DNA of 64,000 bases from Photobacterium arenosum (GTDB lineage Bacteria; Pseudomonadota; Gammaproteobacteria; Enterobacterales; Vibrionaceae), in contig NZ_JACYTP010000011.1 of assembly GCF_014841115.1 (NCBI RefSeq), forward strand, positions 62,001 through 126,000, written 5' to 3'. The position numbers and the translations under genes were made by a program. Positions 18,193 to 26,268 of this stretch are shown piece by piece (positions within the stretch are counted from its first letter, which is position 1; each line of letters opens with the position of its first letter). Below the pieces are notes generated by a model. It saw only the letters and a list, made by a program, of their open reading frames with translations, was not told the DNA's origin and searched no databases.

Positions 18193-19359
18193 ATGTATGA
18201 AGCGCATTTTGGATTTACGGATAAACCGTTTAAGTTAAGTCCTGACCCACGTTTTTTCTTTGCAAGTCCTCATCATGAGAAAGCGCTGTCTTATCTGCAA
18301 TACGGGCTGTCTTTAGAAGAAGGCTTTATTGTGGTCTCAGGCCCGATAGGCACAGGGAAAACCATTCTTGTTCATCGGTTAATGTCCAGTCTGGATGAGT
18401 CGGTTACTGCGGTTCAAATTGCCACCACCCGGCTTTCTCCAGATGAACTTGTGAAATTGGTTGCCGCTAAATTCAACGTCCCCACGGAAGGGCTGAGTAA
18501 AGCCGACATACTGAAGCGGTTTGAACAGCACCTTTATGGGTTGAGACAGCAAGGCAGGCGCGCAGTGCTGCTGGTCGATGAGGCGCAGAACCTGCCCCCG
18601 GAAACAATCGAAGAGCTGAGAATGCTGTCTAATTTTCAGTTCAACGACAAGCCGTTATTGCAGAGCTTTCTGTTAGGCCAGGAAGAACTGAAAGGCATTA
18701 TCCGGCTGCCTGAAATGGAACAACTACGGCAACGTATTATTGCCTCCAGCCATTTACAGCCACTTACACCCGATCAGGTTAAAAGCTACATGCTGCATCG
18801 CTTAGAGTGTGTGAACTGGCGGGGAAATCCAACCCTGAGCGACGGCGTATTTGAAGCTATTACCCGATACACCAAAGGCGTACCGAGAAAAATCAACATT
18901 CTTGCCGACAGGATTTTTCTTTATGCCTGCATGGAAGGCCTGACGGCCATCAATACCATCAATGTCGAACATGTTATCGCTGAGATGAGTGAAGAATTAC
19001 CCGGAGAAGCACCAAGAAGCAAAGCATCAGCCAACTTGAACGGTGATCATCCGCCCATTCAGCCTGACTCGTCACGCGGGTATTCTACGCAGTATAAAAA
19101 TCATTTTGATGCAGACAGACAGCCTGAAACCACGCACGCCTTCCAGGCACTCAATGATATTGAGAAAGTGCTGGATAATGTGATTGAACGTAAGATAGCC
19201 ACCATCCGTAAGCTGGATCAGCTGTTGATCAACAAGCGGAAAATGCTGTTACAGTCGGGCGAAGAAGGCATTGATGATGAGCTGATCCTGAATGAGGATT
19301 ATCCGCCAGGGTTGCGGGAGAAGTATTGGGTGAGGAAGTTGATGGAGTCTTCTGACTAG
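18193..19359 (+). CDS. XrtA-associated ExeA-like AAA ATPase (TIGR03015 type)
   Basis: 388-residue ATPase resembling GspA/ExeA. It begins MYEAHFGFTDKPFKLSPDPRFFF, has Walker A GPIGTGKT near residue 54, Walker B RAVLLVDEAQNL, a sensor region QLRQRI and a long charged C-terminal tail. The family is restricted to exosortase systems and probably acts as an assembly or regulatory ATPase at the inner membrane. It starts 2 bases after the beta-barrel gene and is the last gene of the plus-strand operon. In related loci prsK/prsR commonly lie nearby; here a 5.5-kb insertion begins right after the stop. Confidence 0.9.
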   Translation: MYEAHFGFTDKPFKLSPDPRFFFASPHHEKALSYLQYGLSLEEGFIVVSGPIGTGKTILVHRLMSSLDESVTAVQIATTRLSPDELVKLVAAKFNVPTEGLSKADILKRFEQHLYGLRQQGRRAVLLVDEAQNLPPETIEELRMLSNFQFNDKPLLQSFLLGQEELKGIIRLPEMEQLRQRIIASSHLQPLTPDQVKSYMLHRLECVNWRGNPTLSDGVFEAITRYTKGVPRKINILADRIFLYACMEGLTAINTINVEHVIAEMSEELPGEAPRSKASANLNGDHPPIQPDSSRGYSTQYKNHFDADRQPETTHAFQALNDIEKVLDNVIERKIATIRKLDQLLINKRKMLLQSGEEGIDDELILNEDYPPGLREKYWVRKLMESSD

Positions 19360-19378
19360 GGGGATTTCATTCAGCGGG

Positions 19379-19975
19379 TGCCATTTTTGTGGCTGGGGAA
19401 TCTGGTGCAGCGGAGGTATGTCGCGCATTTAGTTTCGTGGCTCATTTGACATTGCTTGATGCGCGCCAGGTACTCTTTTGAGGCAAAAAGAGTACCCAGA
19501 AATGCCTTTGAGTTCTTTGGTGTGGTCCGGGGCGGTTGTTGGCGCTCCCGGCGCCGACAACCTAAAAATTCGTCCTGACTTTTTCCCTGATTTGTACCAT
19601 CAATGGACTTTATCAAGCCGTCATTCCCGCGACAGGCGGGAATCCATAAAGCGAGTACGTTTTTGGTGGCTGGGTGGGTATGTCGCGCATTGGGTTCTGT
19701 GGCTTATTTGGCATTATTTGATGCGCGCCAGGTACTCTTTTGAGGCAAAAAGAGTACCCAGAAATGCCTTGTTGTTCTTTGGTGTGGTTCGGGCCGGTTG
19801 TAGGCGATCCCGGCGCCGACAACCTAAAAATTCGTCGTGAATTTTTCCCTGGGGGAGAGGAAAGCATTGAGCTTCTCATTCTCTGTTTTAACAAATACAT
19901 CCGATAACTCAGCGAGGTTACTTATAATTCAATGCTTTACCGTCATTCCCGCGCAGGCGGGAATCCATGCGGCAA
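19379..19975 (+). repeat. Left array of ~262-bp intergenic repeats (two copies plus a partial)
   Basis: Two tandem copies share the block GCGCGCCAGGTACTCTTTTG and following bases (19461 and 19723, period 262), the GTTG(G/A)GGCG...GGCGCCGACAACCTAAAAATTCGTC block and a CATTCCCGCGACAGGCGGGAATCCAT-type palindrome at about 19623. A further palindrome copy lies at 19940-19966. Inverted copies occur at 24139-24840. AAAGCATTGA (19861-19870) and TCAATGCTTT (19929-19938) form an additional short inverted repeat. No credible coding content: small ORFs here read through the repeat. Confidence 0.8.
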
Positions 19976-20113
19976 GTGCAATTCTATGGCTTCTCTGTAC
20001 TGGGTAAGTGACCGATGTCGCTTTTCTCACAAGCGTATGCGTCGCTGATTTTTGGTGTAAGTCATGAAATACAAAAAAACAAATAATATCAATTGGGTAG
20101 CATCAGTTGATTG

Positions 20114-20148
20114 AGTAAGATACACGACATGATGTCGTGTATCTTACT
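20114..20148. repeat. Perfect 16-bp inverted repeat with 3-nt loop
   Basis: AGTAAGATACACGACA (20114-20129) and its exact complement (20133-20148) form a very stable hairpin, placed about 140 bp before the Imm22-like gene. A related core, GCGACATGGTGTCGT, recurs near 20237. It could be a terminator, a protein-binding palindrome or the end of a lost mobile element; no long T-run follows on either strand. Confidence 0.7.
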
Positions 20149-20285
20149 GATATATTTATCTGGTTAAGTGCAGTTGGTTTAATATAATCAGATGGTTAAG
20201 TGTTTTTTTTGATTGAAAGAGTTATACGACAGAGTTATGCGACATGGTGTCGTTGAATAAAATGTTATAGCAAACGAGGAATCGA

Positions 20286-20726
20286 ATGAGATACGGTGGC
20301 CCAAACTTCGAAAAAAAAGGATTTGTCTCCATTTGGGTAAGTAAAGTTACGCTAGATGAAATTCCTGACGACTATTTTGAAGAAAGGTTTGGAGAGGACT
20401 ATGAAGATACTCCTCTTAGTCAGTGGTGTGAGAATTTTGGCTTTGGTTATTACGACCATGATCAAATTGAAGATAATGGTGTAGAAATCGGCGCCGATAC
20501 TTTAGATAGGATCCTAGGCGAATGTTCTTACTCAAAATCATATGTGGAGCAAGCCGTTTCTAAAGCTAAGGAGAAAGGGTTAGGATCAGCGTCGTGGATT
20601 AGAAACTTCTTTGATTTTTCATATTCACCAGAAAGTACAGGAATTGACGAAGATCAATTCATGATTTTTCTGGGGGCCTTTGAGTATGACACAAATTCGG
20701 AAAGTAAATATGAGTCACAATTTTAG
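20286..20726 (+). CDS. Immunity protein 22 (Imm22)-like protein, integron-cassette ORF
   Basis: 146-residue acidic protein starting MRYGGPNFEKKGFVSIWVSK, with an acidic EIPDDYFEERFGEDYEDTPLSQW segment. The N-terminal SIWVS strand and overall length resemble Imm22-family polymorphic-toxin immunity proteins. No toxin gene is adjacent, so it would be an orphan. AGGA lies 5 bases before the ATG. The gene ends 11 bases before an attC site, as in a gene cassette, and a GTTATGC-like boundary lies upstream near 20232. The family assignment is tentative; the cassette setting is better supported. Confidence 0.55.
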   Translation: MRYGGPNFEKKGFVSIWVSKVTLDEIPDDYFEERFGEDYEDTPLSQWCENFGFGYYDHDQIEDNGVEIGADTLDRILGECSYSKSYVEQAVSKAKEKGLGSASWIRNFFDFSYSPESTGIDEDQFMIFLGAFEYDTNSESKYESQF

Positions 20727-20737
20727 TCACATCAATG

Positions 20738-20813
20738 CTATAACAAGGCCAAGCAGCATCGCCCTTTCGGGGCTGGACCTCGCTACGCTCGGCCGCTGTT
20801 GGCGACGTTATGC
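20738..20813 (+). other. attC site (integron cassette recombination site)
   Basis: CTATAAC at 20738-20744 pairs with GTTATGC at 20807-20813 as R arms. Inside, GCCAAGCAGC pairs with the complement of GCTGTTGGC except for one extra G, the extrahelical base expected in an attC L arm. The intervening ~45 bases are GC-rich and can fold. The recombination point would be between G20807 and T20808. It joins the Imm22-like cassette to the Shedu-like cassette. Confidence 0.75.
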
Positions 20814-20832
20814 CTATAAGAGGAAAAGAATA

Positions 20833-22059
20833 ATGACATCAAAAGACTGCGTAGATATGAAGCAGTTAGTAATGACATTTTTAGAGATGCATATGAAAGA
20901 GTACATTAGTCCTATGTATCACTATGTAAAAGAAAATCCAGAATTAATTAAGACGGTTCCTGGGTTCCTTATGAATCCAAGATCGATATCTGTATATCTT
21001 GGGCGCACTCATATAGGTGTTGAGTTTGATGGTCCAGAGTTTATTACTGAGTTAGAGTCAGGTTTGAACATTGAGGTTAAATACTTCGATTACTCTGTAG
21101 ACGAATGTAATTTAGTAGAGAAAATCATTGGCTTTGAATTTGATTCAACAAGACCAATTTCACTACCGTTACCTCCTTACTCTGAAGATATTATATTCCC
21201 GACAAATCGTGGTTTTGATAAGTTGAGAGAGTTGAAATGGAATTTTTCAGCGCAAAATTCAATCATGGGACTAAATGTACCGACCCCGTCGGTAATGAAC
21301 GATCGCTTCACACGAGTAATAAATGCGTTCTTTTTTGATGCTGATGAATCTGGTTTGATAACTAGGCAAATTAAGTGGCTAGACTTAATCCCTATCGAGT
21401 TTGACAGTAGTGACCCCGAAATGGATAGTTTTGGTTTTAATCTAAGTATCTATAAGGATCTAGTGAAGCCTGACGCTCATTATATCTATCCTGCTCCAGA
21501 TGAATTTAAGTATATACAACTGCCTAAGATCAATAGATTTATTGAACTTTGGGGTAACAAGGATTCAAGCGAAGTAGATATAACAAACTTTATCAGTGAA
21601 GAAGAGAATCAGTTCATTCTATCTATGAAATTTGGCGCAACAGCAATTCATTCTGAATTGACATGTGATTGGCAAAGTGAAGACCGTAAATCGATCAGAC
21701 CTGACTTTTTCGTGGTTCAACCTAATGGGTATGCGGATATTGTCGAGTTCAAGTTACCTCATATACCTAAATCATTTGTGGTCGGCTCAGAAAATCGAGA
21801 AACATTTTCTGCATGGCTTAACTCGTACATATCTCAAACTAGGGCTTATGTCTCATTTTTTGACGACCCTAATAATCGCAGGTGGTTCGAAGACAAGTAT
21901 GGCTTCAAGGTTCATAAGCCAAAGCGTTATCTAGTTGTCGGTCGTCGCCATGATTTCAAATCGGATGTGTGGCGTGAGATTCAGTCAGACTTTAGGGACC
22001 TAGAAATAATTACCTTTGATGATCTTATCGACGGTGTGAAAGCACAATTTTACCAATAG
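20833..22059 (+). CDS. Shedu-type (DUF4263) nuclease-domain protein, cassette-borne antiphage candidate
   Basis: 408 residues. The C-terminal ~130 residues carry a PD-(D/E)xK nuclease signature: Asp291 in IRPDFF, then Glu305 and Lys307 in IVEFKLP. These are followed by SYISQTRAYVSFFDD and a final RYLVVGRR...LEIITFDDLID, matching the Shedu/DUF4263 family. The first ~270 residues match nothing I recognise and may sense infection. ATG 20833 follows AGAGGA and lies just after the GTTATGC end of the attC; an upstream in-frame start at 20680 would translate through the attC. The stop abuts the next GCATAAC. AT-rich relative to the EPS genes, consistent with transfer. Confidence 0.75.
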   Translation: MTSKDCVDMKQLVMTFLEMHMKEYISPMYHYVKENPELIKTVPGFLMNPRSISVYLGRTHIGVEFDGPEFITELESGLNIEVKYFDYSVDECNLVEKIIGFEFDSTRPISLPLPPYSEDIIFPTNRGFDKLRELKWNFSAQNSIMGLNVPTPSVMNDRFTRVINAFFFDADESGLITRQIKWLDLIPIEFDSSDPEMDSFGFNLSIYKDLVKPDAHYIYPAPDEFKYIQLPKINRFIELWGNKDSSEVDITNFISEEENQFILSMKFGATAIHSELTCDWQSEDRKSIRPDFFVVQPNGYADIVEFKLPHIPKSFVVGSENRETFSAWLNSYISQTRAYVSFFDDPNNRRWFEDKYGFKVHKPKRYLVVGRRHDFKSDVWREIQSDFRDLEIITFDDLIDGVKAQFYQ

Positions 22060-22140
22060 GCATAACAAATAAGGATACGTGTCGCGCAGCCGACACTTCT
22101 ATCCGGGAATTGAACAAGCCCGGACAGCCTTATTAAGCAA
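22060..22140 (+). other. Truncated attC-like cassette boundary
   Basis: GCATAACAAATAAGGATA starts at 22060, directly after the Shedu-like stop, followed by a GTGTCG-CGCAGC-CGACAC hairpin and TATCC, complementary to GGATA. The expected right arm GTTATGC is not found downstream. A closely related sequence occurs at 23927-24000. It looks like an attC whose right end was lost when insertion sequences arrived. Confidence 0.45.
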
Positions 22141-22299
22141 ATTGGTCGATTGGGATTCGGTGGGGGTTGCGCCCGCGGTTTTCTTCAGGGCGAGCGCAGC
22201 CGGGAAGTGATCACGGTGTGTTTCACTTCAATGGGTTACCGCCTGAATTCGGTCTTGCGTTGGCTTTCTCCTTGTTGATGATGCTACGCCATTCTCCTT

Positions 22300-22720
22300 A
22301 TTGTGTTTGCCTTTCGGCTATCTCGGTCGGGTGATGCCGACGCAGTGCATTGCTTGCTGGCAGCTTGGGCAGTCCCGTGTTGCTTTCAATGGCTCGGTTT
22401 TCACAGACAACTGCCATGTTGGCAAGCCGAGCAACATCAGCTGGATGTTCAGCCGCAGTGTTCGTGCACTGCCATGCAGCAAGCCGTAGTCCCGCACCCG
22501 TTGCAACCCTTTCGGCAGCACATGCTGCAAGATCAGCCACGAGAACTGCACGACCGGCAGGGTACGTGTTGCCGGTTGCCGGGTCTGGCTGTCGGTGTAA
22601 CGGAAGGTCACCTGATGGTCATTGATCCGGAGAATATCCTGGTCGGGCAAAGTCCTTCAGTACCGAGGCCGCGCAACGGTGCGGGGACCGTGAAGGTCAG
22701 CATGAAATCCCGTCCTTTAT
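22300..22720 (-). pseudogene. IS91-family transposase remnant (3' part)
   Basis: The minus-strand frame contains INDHQVTFRYTDSQTRQPATRT, FSWLILQHVLPKGLQRVRDYGLLHGSA and CPSCQQAMHCVGI. These are characteristic of the C-terminal part of Y2-type IS91 transposases, including the zinc-binding-like cysteines. Upstream, MLTFTVPAPLRGL resembles an internal IS91 segment but is out of frame and adjacent to unrelated sequence, so most of the gene is missing. The N-terminal catalytic tyrosine region is absent. It is fused at about 22720 to the IS110 remnant and is non-functional. Confidence 0.6.
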
Positions 22721-23266
22721 CGAACTGTTCACCTCTGCCAATGCTGGCGGTGACGGCTGCCGCTGTAATTGGCCCAATGCCTGCCACTTTCATAATTTTC
22801 TTGGCTTGGCGGCTCCGGGAAACCAGCATATCAAAGCACTGTTCTTGATCTGCAATCCGCTGATTCAGATTGAGTAAGTGTTCAAAACAATCAGAAATGA
22901 TCGCTCTGGCGAGATCAGGTAGTTGATTATCAGCATCTTCAAGCGCATCAGGTATTGCGCGCTGGAGAGCATGGCGGTCGACAGAGACAATGATGCCGAA
23001 CTCGGCCAGCATGGCACGGATCTGATTCAACAATGCTGTCCATTCATGGACCCAATGATCACGTGCACGGTGCAGGAGCAATATCGCTTGCTGGTCGGCC
23101 GATTTGATCCGCACGAAGCGCGTTGATGGACGGGATGTTGGCAAATGTCGAGAGAACTTTCGATCGCGATATTGTTTTGTGGATCAACATCTTGCCTTGG
23201 TGATCCTCACCGTGGATACTGAAGCTATGTTTGGGCAAATTCAATGCCATAGACAGATTGTGACAT
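22715..23266 (-). pseudogene. IS110-family transposase remnant with internal deletion and frameshift
   Basis: The N-terminus MSQSVYGIEFA starts at 23266. A frameshift then leads into KHSFSIHGEDHQGKMLIHKT. The sequence next jumps to RFVRIKSADQQAILLLHRARDHWVHEW and the C-terminal KIMKVAGIGPITAAAVTASIG motif of the transposase_20 domain. The central stretch with much of the N-terminal DEDD catalytic domain is missing, and the C-terminus runs into the IS91 remnant. It is therefore a dead element. It lies within the cassette region and may have broken a cassette. Confidence 0.7.
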
Positions 23267-23339
23267 GGTGACCTCCGGCGATTTCGTGTTCAGACTAACC
23301 TAGTGTGGCAGAGCCTGATGAGGGGGAGTCCATGTCATT

Positions 23340-23346
23340 CGTTATG
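23340..23346 (+). other. Possible cassette boundary (GTTATGC)
   Basis: GTTATGC lies between the IS110 remnant and the next cassette ORF, in the right place and orientation for the right arm of an attC whose left part may be the one at 22060. A single 7-mer is weak evidence. Confidence 0.3.
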
Positions 23347-23454
23347 CATTTCCCCCTGAAAAATGCTCAAGTAGCAAAATGACGACTAATTAGTTATACA
23401 TAAATGTGGCGTTGTATTTTTATATGGTGTGTTTTAAATCTGAAGGTAATCATC

Positions 23455-23931
23455 ATGTCGCAAGAAATTCTACGAAAGTATCAAGTAGAAAGTACAAAGA
23501 CTTTAATTCAAGAAATGGGTGACGAAGCAACAAAGCTTTCTTCCTTCCTCAAGGATATCGAAGAGCTGTGCCTGTGGCATGGAAAGTTCTTTGATTCACG
23601 TACTGGAGACAACAGCCACAGCCATGCTATCAAATTTGGCAACTATGTCCCTGGTTCGAAAGGTGATTGGGCGTTTTCTATAGAACTCCGCCCAACAGGG
23701 TGGTTTGTTACGATGCCTTGCAATGGCCGTAATGGGGTTACAAATGAAATGTTTACTAAGTCGGCGATCCCTAATGTCGTAAACTCGACAAACCATACTA
23801 GAGTGAAAAGTGAGTTTTGTGATCGTGTCTTGGTTTGGATTGACGAAGGTTTAAAACAAGGTGTTCTAGCTGCAAATAGTGGACGACTGCCTTTTTATCC
23901 TGCTAATAACCCGAAGCTTATAAATGCATAA
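23455..23931 (+). CDS. Hypothetical cassette protein (158 aa)
   Basis: Starts MSQEILRKYQVESTKTLIQEM from ATG 23455, preceded by GAAGGT; an in-frame start at 23404 adds 17 hydrophobic residues without a ribosome binding site. No signal peptide or membrane segment is visible. The middle contains HGKFFDSRTGDNSHSHAIKFG and WAFSIELRPTGWFVTM, suggesting a small soluble alpha/beta protein. I do not recognise the family. The TAA stop is embedded in GCATAAC, the start of an attC-like boundary, typical of a gene cassette. Base composition is AT-rich like the Shedu-like cassette. Confidence 0.65.
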   Translation: MSQEILRKYQVESTKTLIQEMGDEATKLSSFLKDIEELCLWHGKFFDSRTGDNSHSHAIKFGNYVPGSKGDWAFSIELRPTGWFVTMPCNGRNGVTNEMFTKSAIPNVVNSTNHTRVKSEFCDRVLVWIDEGLKQGVLAANSGRLPFYPANNPKLINA

Positions 23932-24010
23932 CAAATAAGGATAATTGTCGCGCAGCCGACACTTATCCGGGTGTTGGGCAAGCCTGAAGCTGCATTATTA
24001 AGGAAATAGC
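23927..24010 (+). other. Second attC-like cassette boundary
   Basis: GCATAACAAATAAGGATA again precedes a TGTCG-CGCAGC-CGACA hairpin and TATCC, closely matching 22060-22140 and sharing the downstream TTATTAAG-AAAT segment. The full right arm is not evident. It marks the end of the cassette region before the right repeat array. Confidence 0.45.
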
Positions 24011-24138
24011 TTGGCTGGTACCAGAAGGCGGCGATGTGGGCTGTTTTTATCAGGATCAGTAAGCCCTTAAGCTATAAGATGACTAATAAACTCAGTTGGT
24101 TAAATGATTTTTTTACCTTAAATGTATTTACAGAACAG

Positions 24139-24840
24139 GGTAAAAATTCAGGACGAAATTTTAGGTTGTCGGCGCTGGGAGCGCCTACAACCGGCCCGGA
24201 CAACACCAGAGGACAAAAGGCATTTCTGGTTACTGTTTGTGCCAGCAAAGAGTAACTGGCGCGCGTCAGACAATGATGAGAAAAACACCGAACTCAAGCG
24301 CGACAAACTTACTCAGCCTTAAGAATCGCATTCGTTGTATGGATTCCCGCCTGTCGCGGGAATGACGGTTTGATAAAGTCCATTGATGACACAACCCCAG
24401 GGTAAAAATTCAGGACGAATTTTTAGGTTGTCGGCGCCGGGAGCGCCTACAACCGCCCCGGACAACACCAGAGAACCCAAAGGCATTTCTGGTTACTGTT
24501 TGTGCCAGCAAAGAGTAACTGGCGCGCATCTGACAATGCCAAATAAACCACAGAACCCTATGCGCGACATACCCACCCAGCCACCAAACACGCACTCGCT
24601 TTATGGATTCCCGCCTGTCGCGGAAATGACGGCATGAAAATGTAGATTGGTGACACTATCCCAGGGTAAAAATACATGGAAGTATTTTTAGGTTGTCGGC
24701 GCAGGGAGCGCCTACAACCGGCCCGGGCAACACCAGAGAAACAAAGGCATTTCTGGTGACTATTTGTGCCAGCAAAGAGTCACTGGCGCGCGTCCGACAA
24801 TGGCGAGAGAATCACTGAACTCAAGCGCGACATACCACCA
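24139..24840 (-). repeat. Right array of ~263-bp intergenic repeats (three copies, inverted relative to the left array)
   Basis: Three tandem copies, marked by GGCGCGC at 24258, 24521 and 24785 (periods 263 and 264). They share GGGTAAAAATTCAGGACGAA, TTTTAGGTTGTCGGCGC, GGCATTTCTGG and GCCAGCAAAGAGTAACTGG blocks and the GGATTCCCGCCTGTCGCGG palindrome. The orientation is opposite to the left array. No credible genes; the array ends about 40 bases before the prsR stop codon. Confidence 0.8.
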
Positions 24841-24883
24841 CGCTCAGACACACCATCACACCCAGACATACGATCACACCGAT

Positions 24884-26230
24884 TCACCCATTCTTCACCG
24901 TGTACTTATCCATCAGCGAGTACAGTGTTGGCCGCGTAATCCCCAGTATATTGGCGGTGTTAGACATATTACCGTTACTGAGTGACAGCGCTTTCGCTAT
25001 TGCCTGTTTTTCAGCTGCTTCTCTGACCTGACGTAAATTTAACGCCATGGGTTCGAGGTCATCTTCTGTAGGCTGAAGTGCCAAATCGAGCGAGCTGATG
25101 AATTTGTTGTCCGACATGATCACCGCCGATTTCACCTTGTTTTGCAACTCGCGGATATTACCGGGCCAGTTGTGCTGCAGCATTGCGCGTATGGCGTCGT
25201 CGGTGAAACCGCTGATTTTTCGCGGTGATTGCTGATTGGCCTGCTGCAAAAAATAGCGGGCCAGAATGAGAATGTCCTGATCACGATCGCGCAGTGGCGG
25301 GTTCTGAATGGTAATTTCACTGATGCGGTAGAACAGATCTTCCCGAAACGTTTTATCTGTCATCATTTGTTCGAGATTCTGGTGGGTGGCGCAGATGATT
25401 TTCACATCCACTGGAATTTCCTGACGGCCACCGACACGCTCAATCACTTTCTCTTGCAGGAAGCGGAGTATTTTGGCTTGCAGCGGATAGGGCATGTCGC
25501 CGATTTCATCAAGGAACAGCGTGCCGCCGTCGGCACATTCGATTTTGCCTGCCGTGGTTTTGTGCGCGCCGGTAAATGCACCTTTTTCAAATCCGAACAG
25601 TTCACTTTCAAGCAGATGTTCCGGAATAGAGGCGCAGTTTATGGCAATAAAAGGCTTATCCGCTCTTGGCCCTTTCGTGTGAATGGCGCGGGCGATCACT
25701 TCTTTACCTGTGCCGCTTTCACCAAGGATCAGGGTGGTGATCTCAGTAGGCGCGATGCGCTCTATCATCCGGCACACTTGCTGTATTTGCGGGCTGTTTC
25801 CGATGAACCCATTGGCTTCAAGTGAAGACTGGCGCAGATTGATGTTTTCCGATTCCAGTTTAGCCACCACAAATGCCCGGTCGATAATCACGGCCAGGAT
25901 GTCATCATCTATTGGTTTGTGATAGAAATCGTGCGCGCCCAGTTCAATGGCTTTCAGTGCATTGGCTTTGTCATCATTGCCGGTAATGACGATGATTTTA
26001 GTGTCAGGTGCCAGTGCCAGCATTTCCTGCAATATGATAAGCCCTTCTGACGCATTGGCTTCATCTGGCGGGAGTCCGAGGTCTAAGGTAATGACTTTTG
26101 GCTCGTAACGTCGCAACGCAGTAATGGCCGATTTTCGGTCAGCGGCCATTACGACCTCGTACTGCGGGAAGCACCATTTCAGCTGCTTTTGAATACCTGG
26201 ATCATCTTCAATGACAAGTAATGTATCCAT
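24884..26230 (-). CDS. prsR: PEP-CTERM-box response regulator, sigma-54 activator
   Basis: 448-residue NtrC-type regulator. The receiver domain has phospho-acceptor Asp50 ([10 protein letters not shown]). The AAA+ sigma-54 domain has Walker [15 protein letters not shown] for sigma-54 contact and LFLDEIGDM. The C-terminal Fis-type HTH ([22 protein letters not shown]) binds DNA. It is the partner of PrsK and expected to activate sigma-54 promoters of exopolysaccharide and PEP-CTERM genes. The ATG is preceded by AAAGGAAAG and lies 38 bases after the prsK stop, so the pair is one operon. The repeat array begins right after its stop. Confidence 0.92.
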   Translation of the reverse strand: MDTLLVIEDDPGIQKQLKWCFPQYEVVMAADRKSAITALRRYEPKVITLDLGLPPDEANASEGLIILQEMLALAPDTKIIVITGNDDKANALKAIELGAHDFYHKPIDDDILAVIIDRAFVVAKLESENINLRQSSLEANGFIGNSPQIQQVCRMIERIAPTEITTLILGESGTGKEVIARAIHTKGPRADKPFIAINCASIPEHLLESELFGFEKGAFTGAHKTTAGKIECADGGTLFLDEIGDMPYPLQAKILRFLQEKVIERVGGRQEIPVDVKIICATHQNLEQMMTDKTFREDLFYRISEITIQNPPLRDRDQDILILARYFLQQANQQSPRKISGFTDDAIRAMLQHNWPGNIRELQNKVKSAVIMSDNKFISSLDLALQPTEDDLEPMALNLRQVREAAEKQAIAKALSLSNGNMSNTANILGITRPTLYSLMDKYTVKNG

Positions 26231-26268
26231 ATCGCTTTCCTTTCTGGCAAATTCTTTGTCCCGGAGGA

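Noticed and set aside
19478-19840. 120-residue ORF across the left repeats
   Set aside because: It reads through the ~262-bp repeat; similar frames appear in the right array on either strand, and composition is not protein-like.
20680-20832. N-terminal extension of the Shedu-like protein
   Set aside because: It would be translated through the attC site and the end of the preceding cassette gene; the ATG at 20833 has its own Shine-Dalgarno.
24383-24637. 84-residue ORF in the right repeat array
   Set aside because: Same repeat-derived frame, no ribosome binding site, no conserved motif.
19379-24840. CRISPR-like array
   Set aside because: Units are ~263 bp, contain no short direct repeat with unique spacers, and occur in inverted arrays, so this is not CRISPR.
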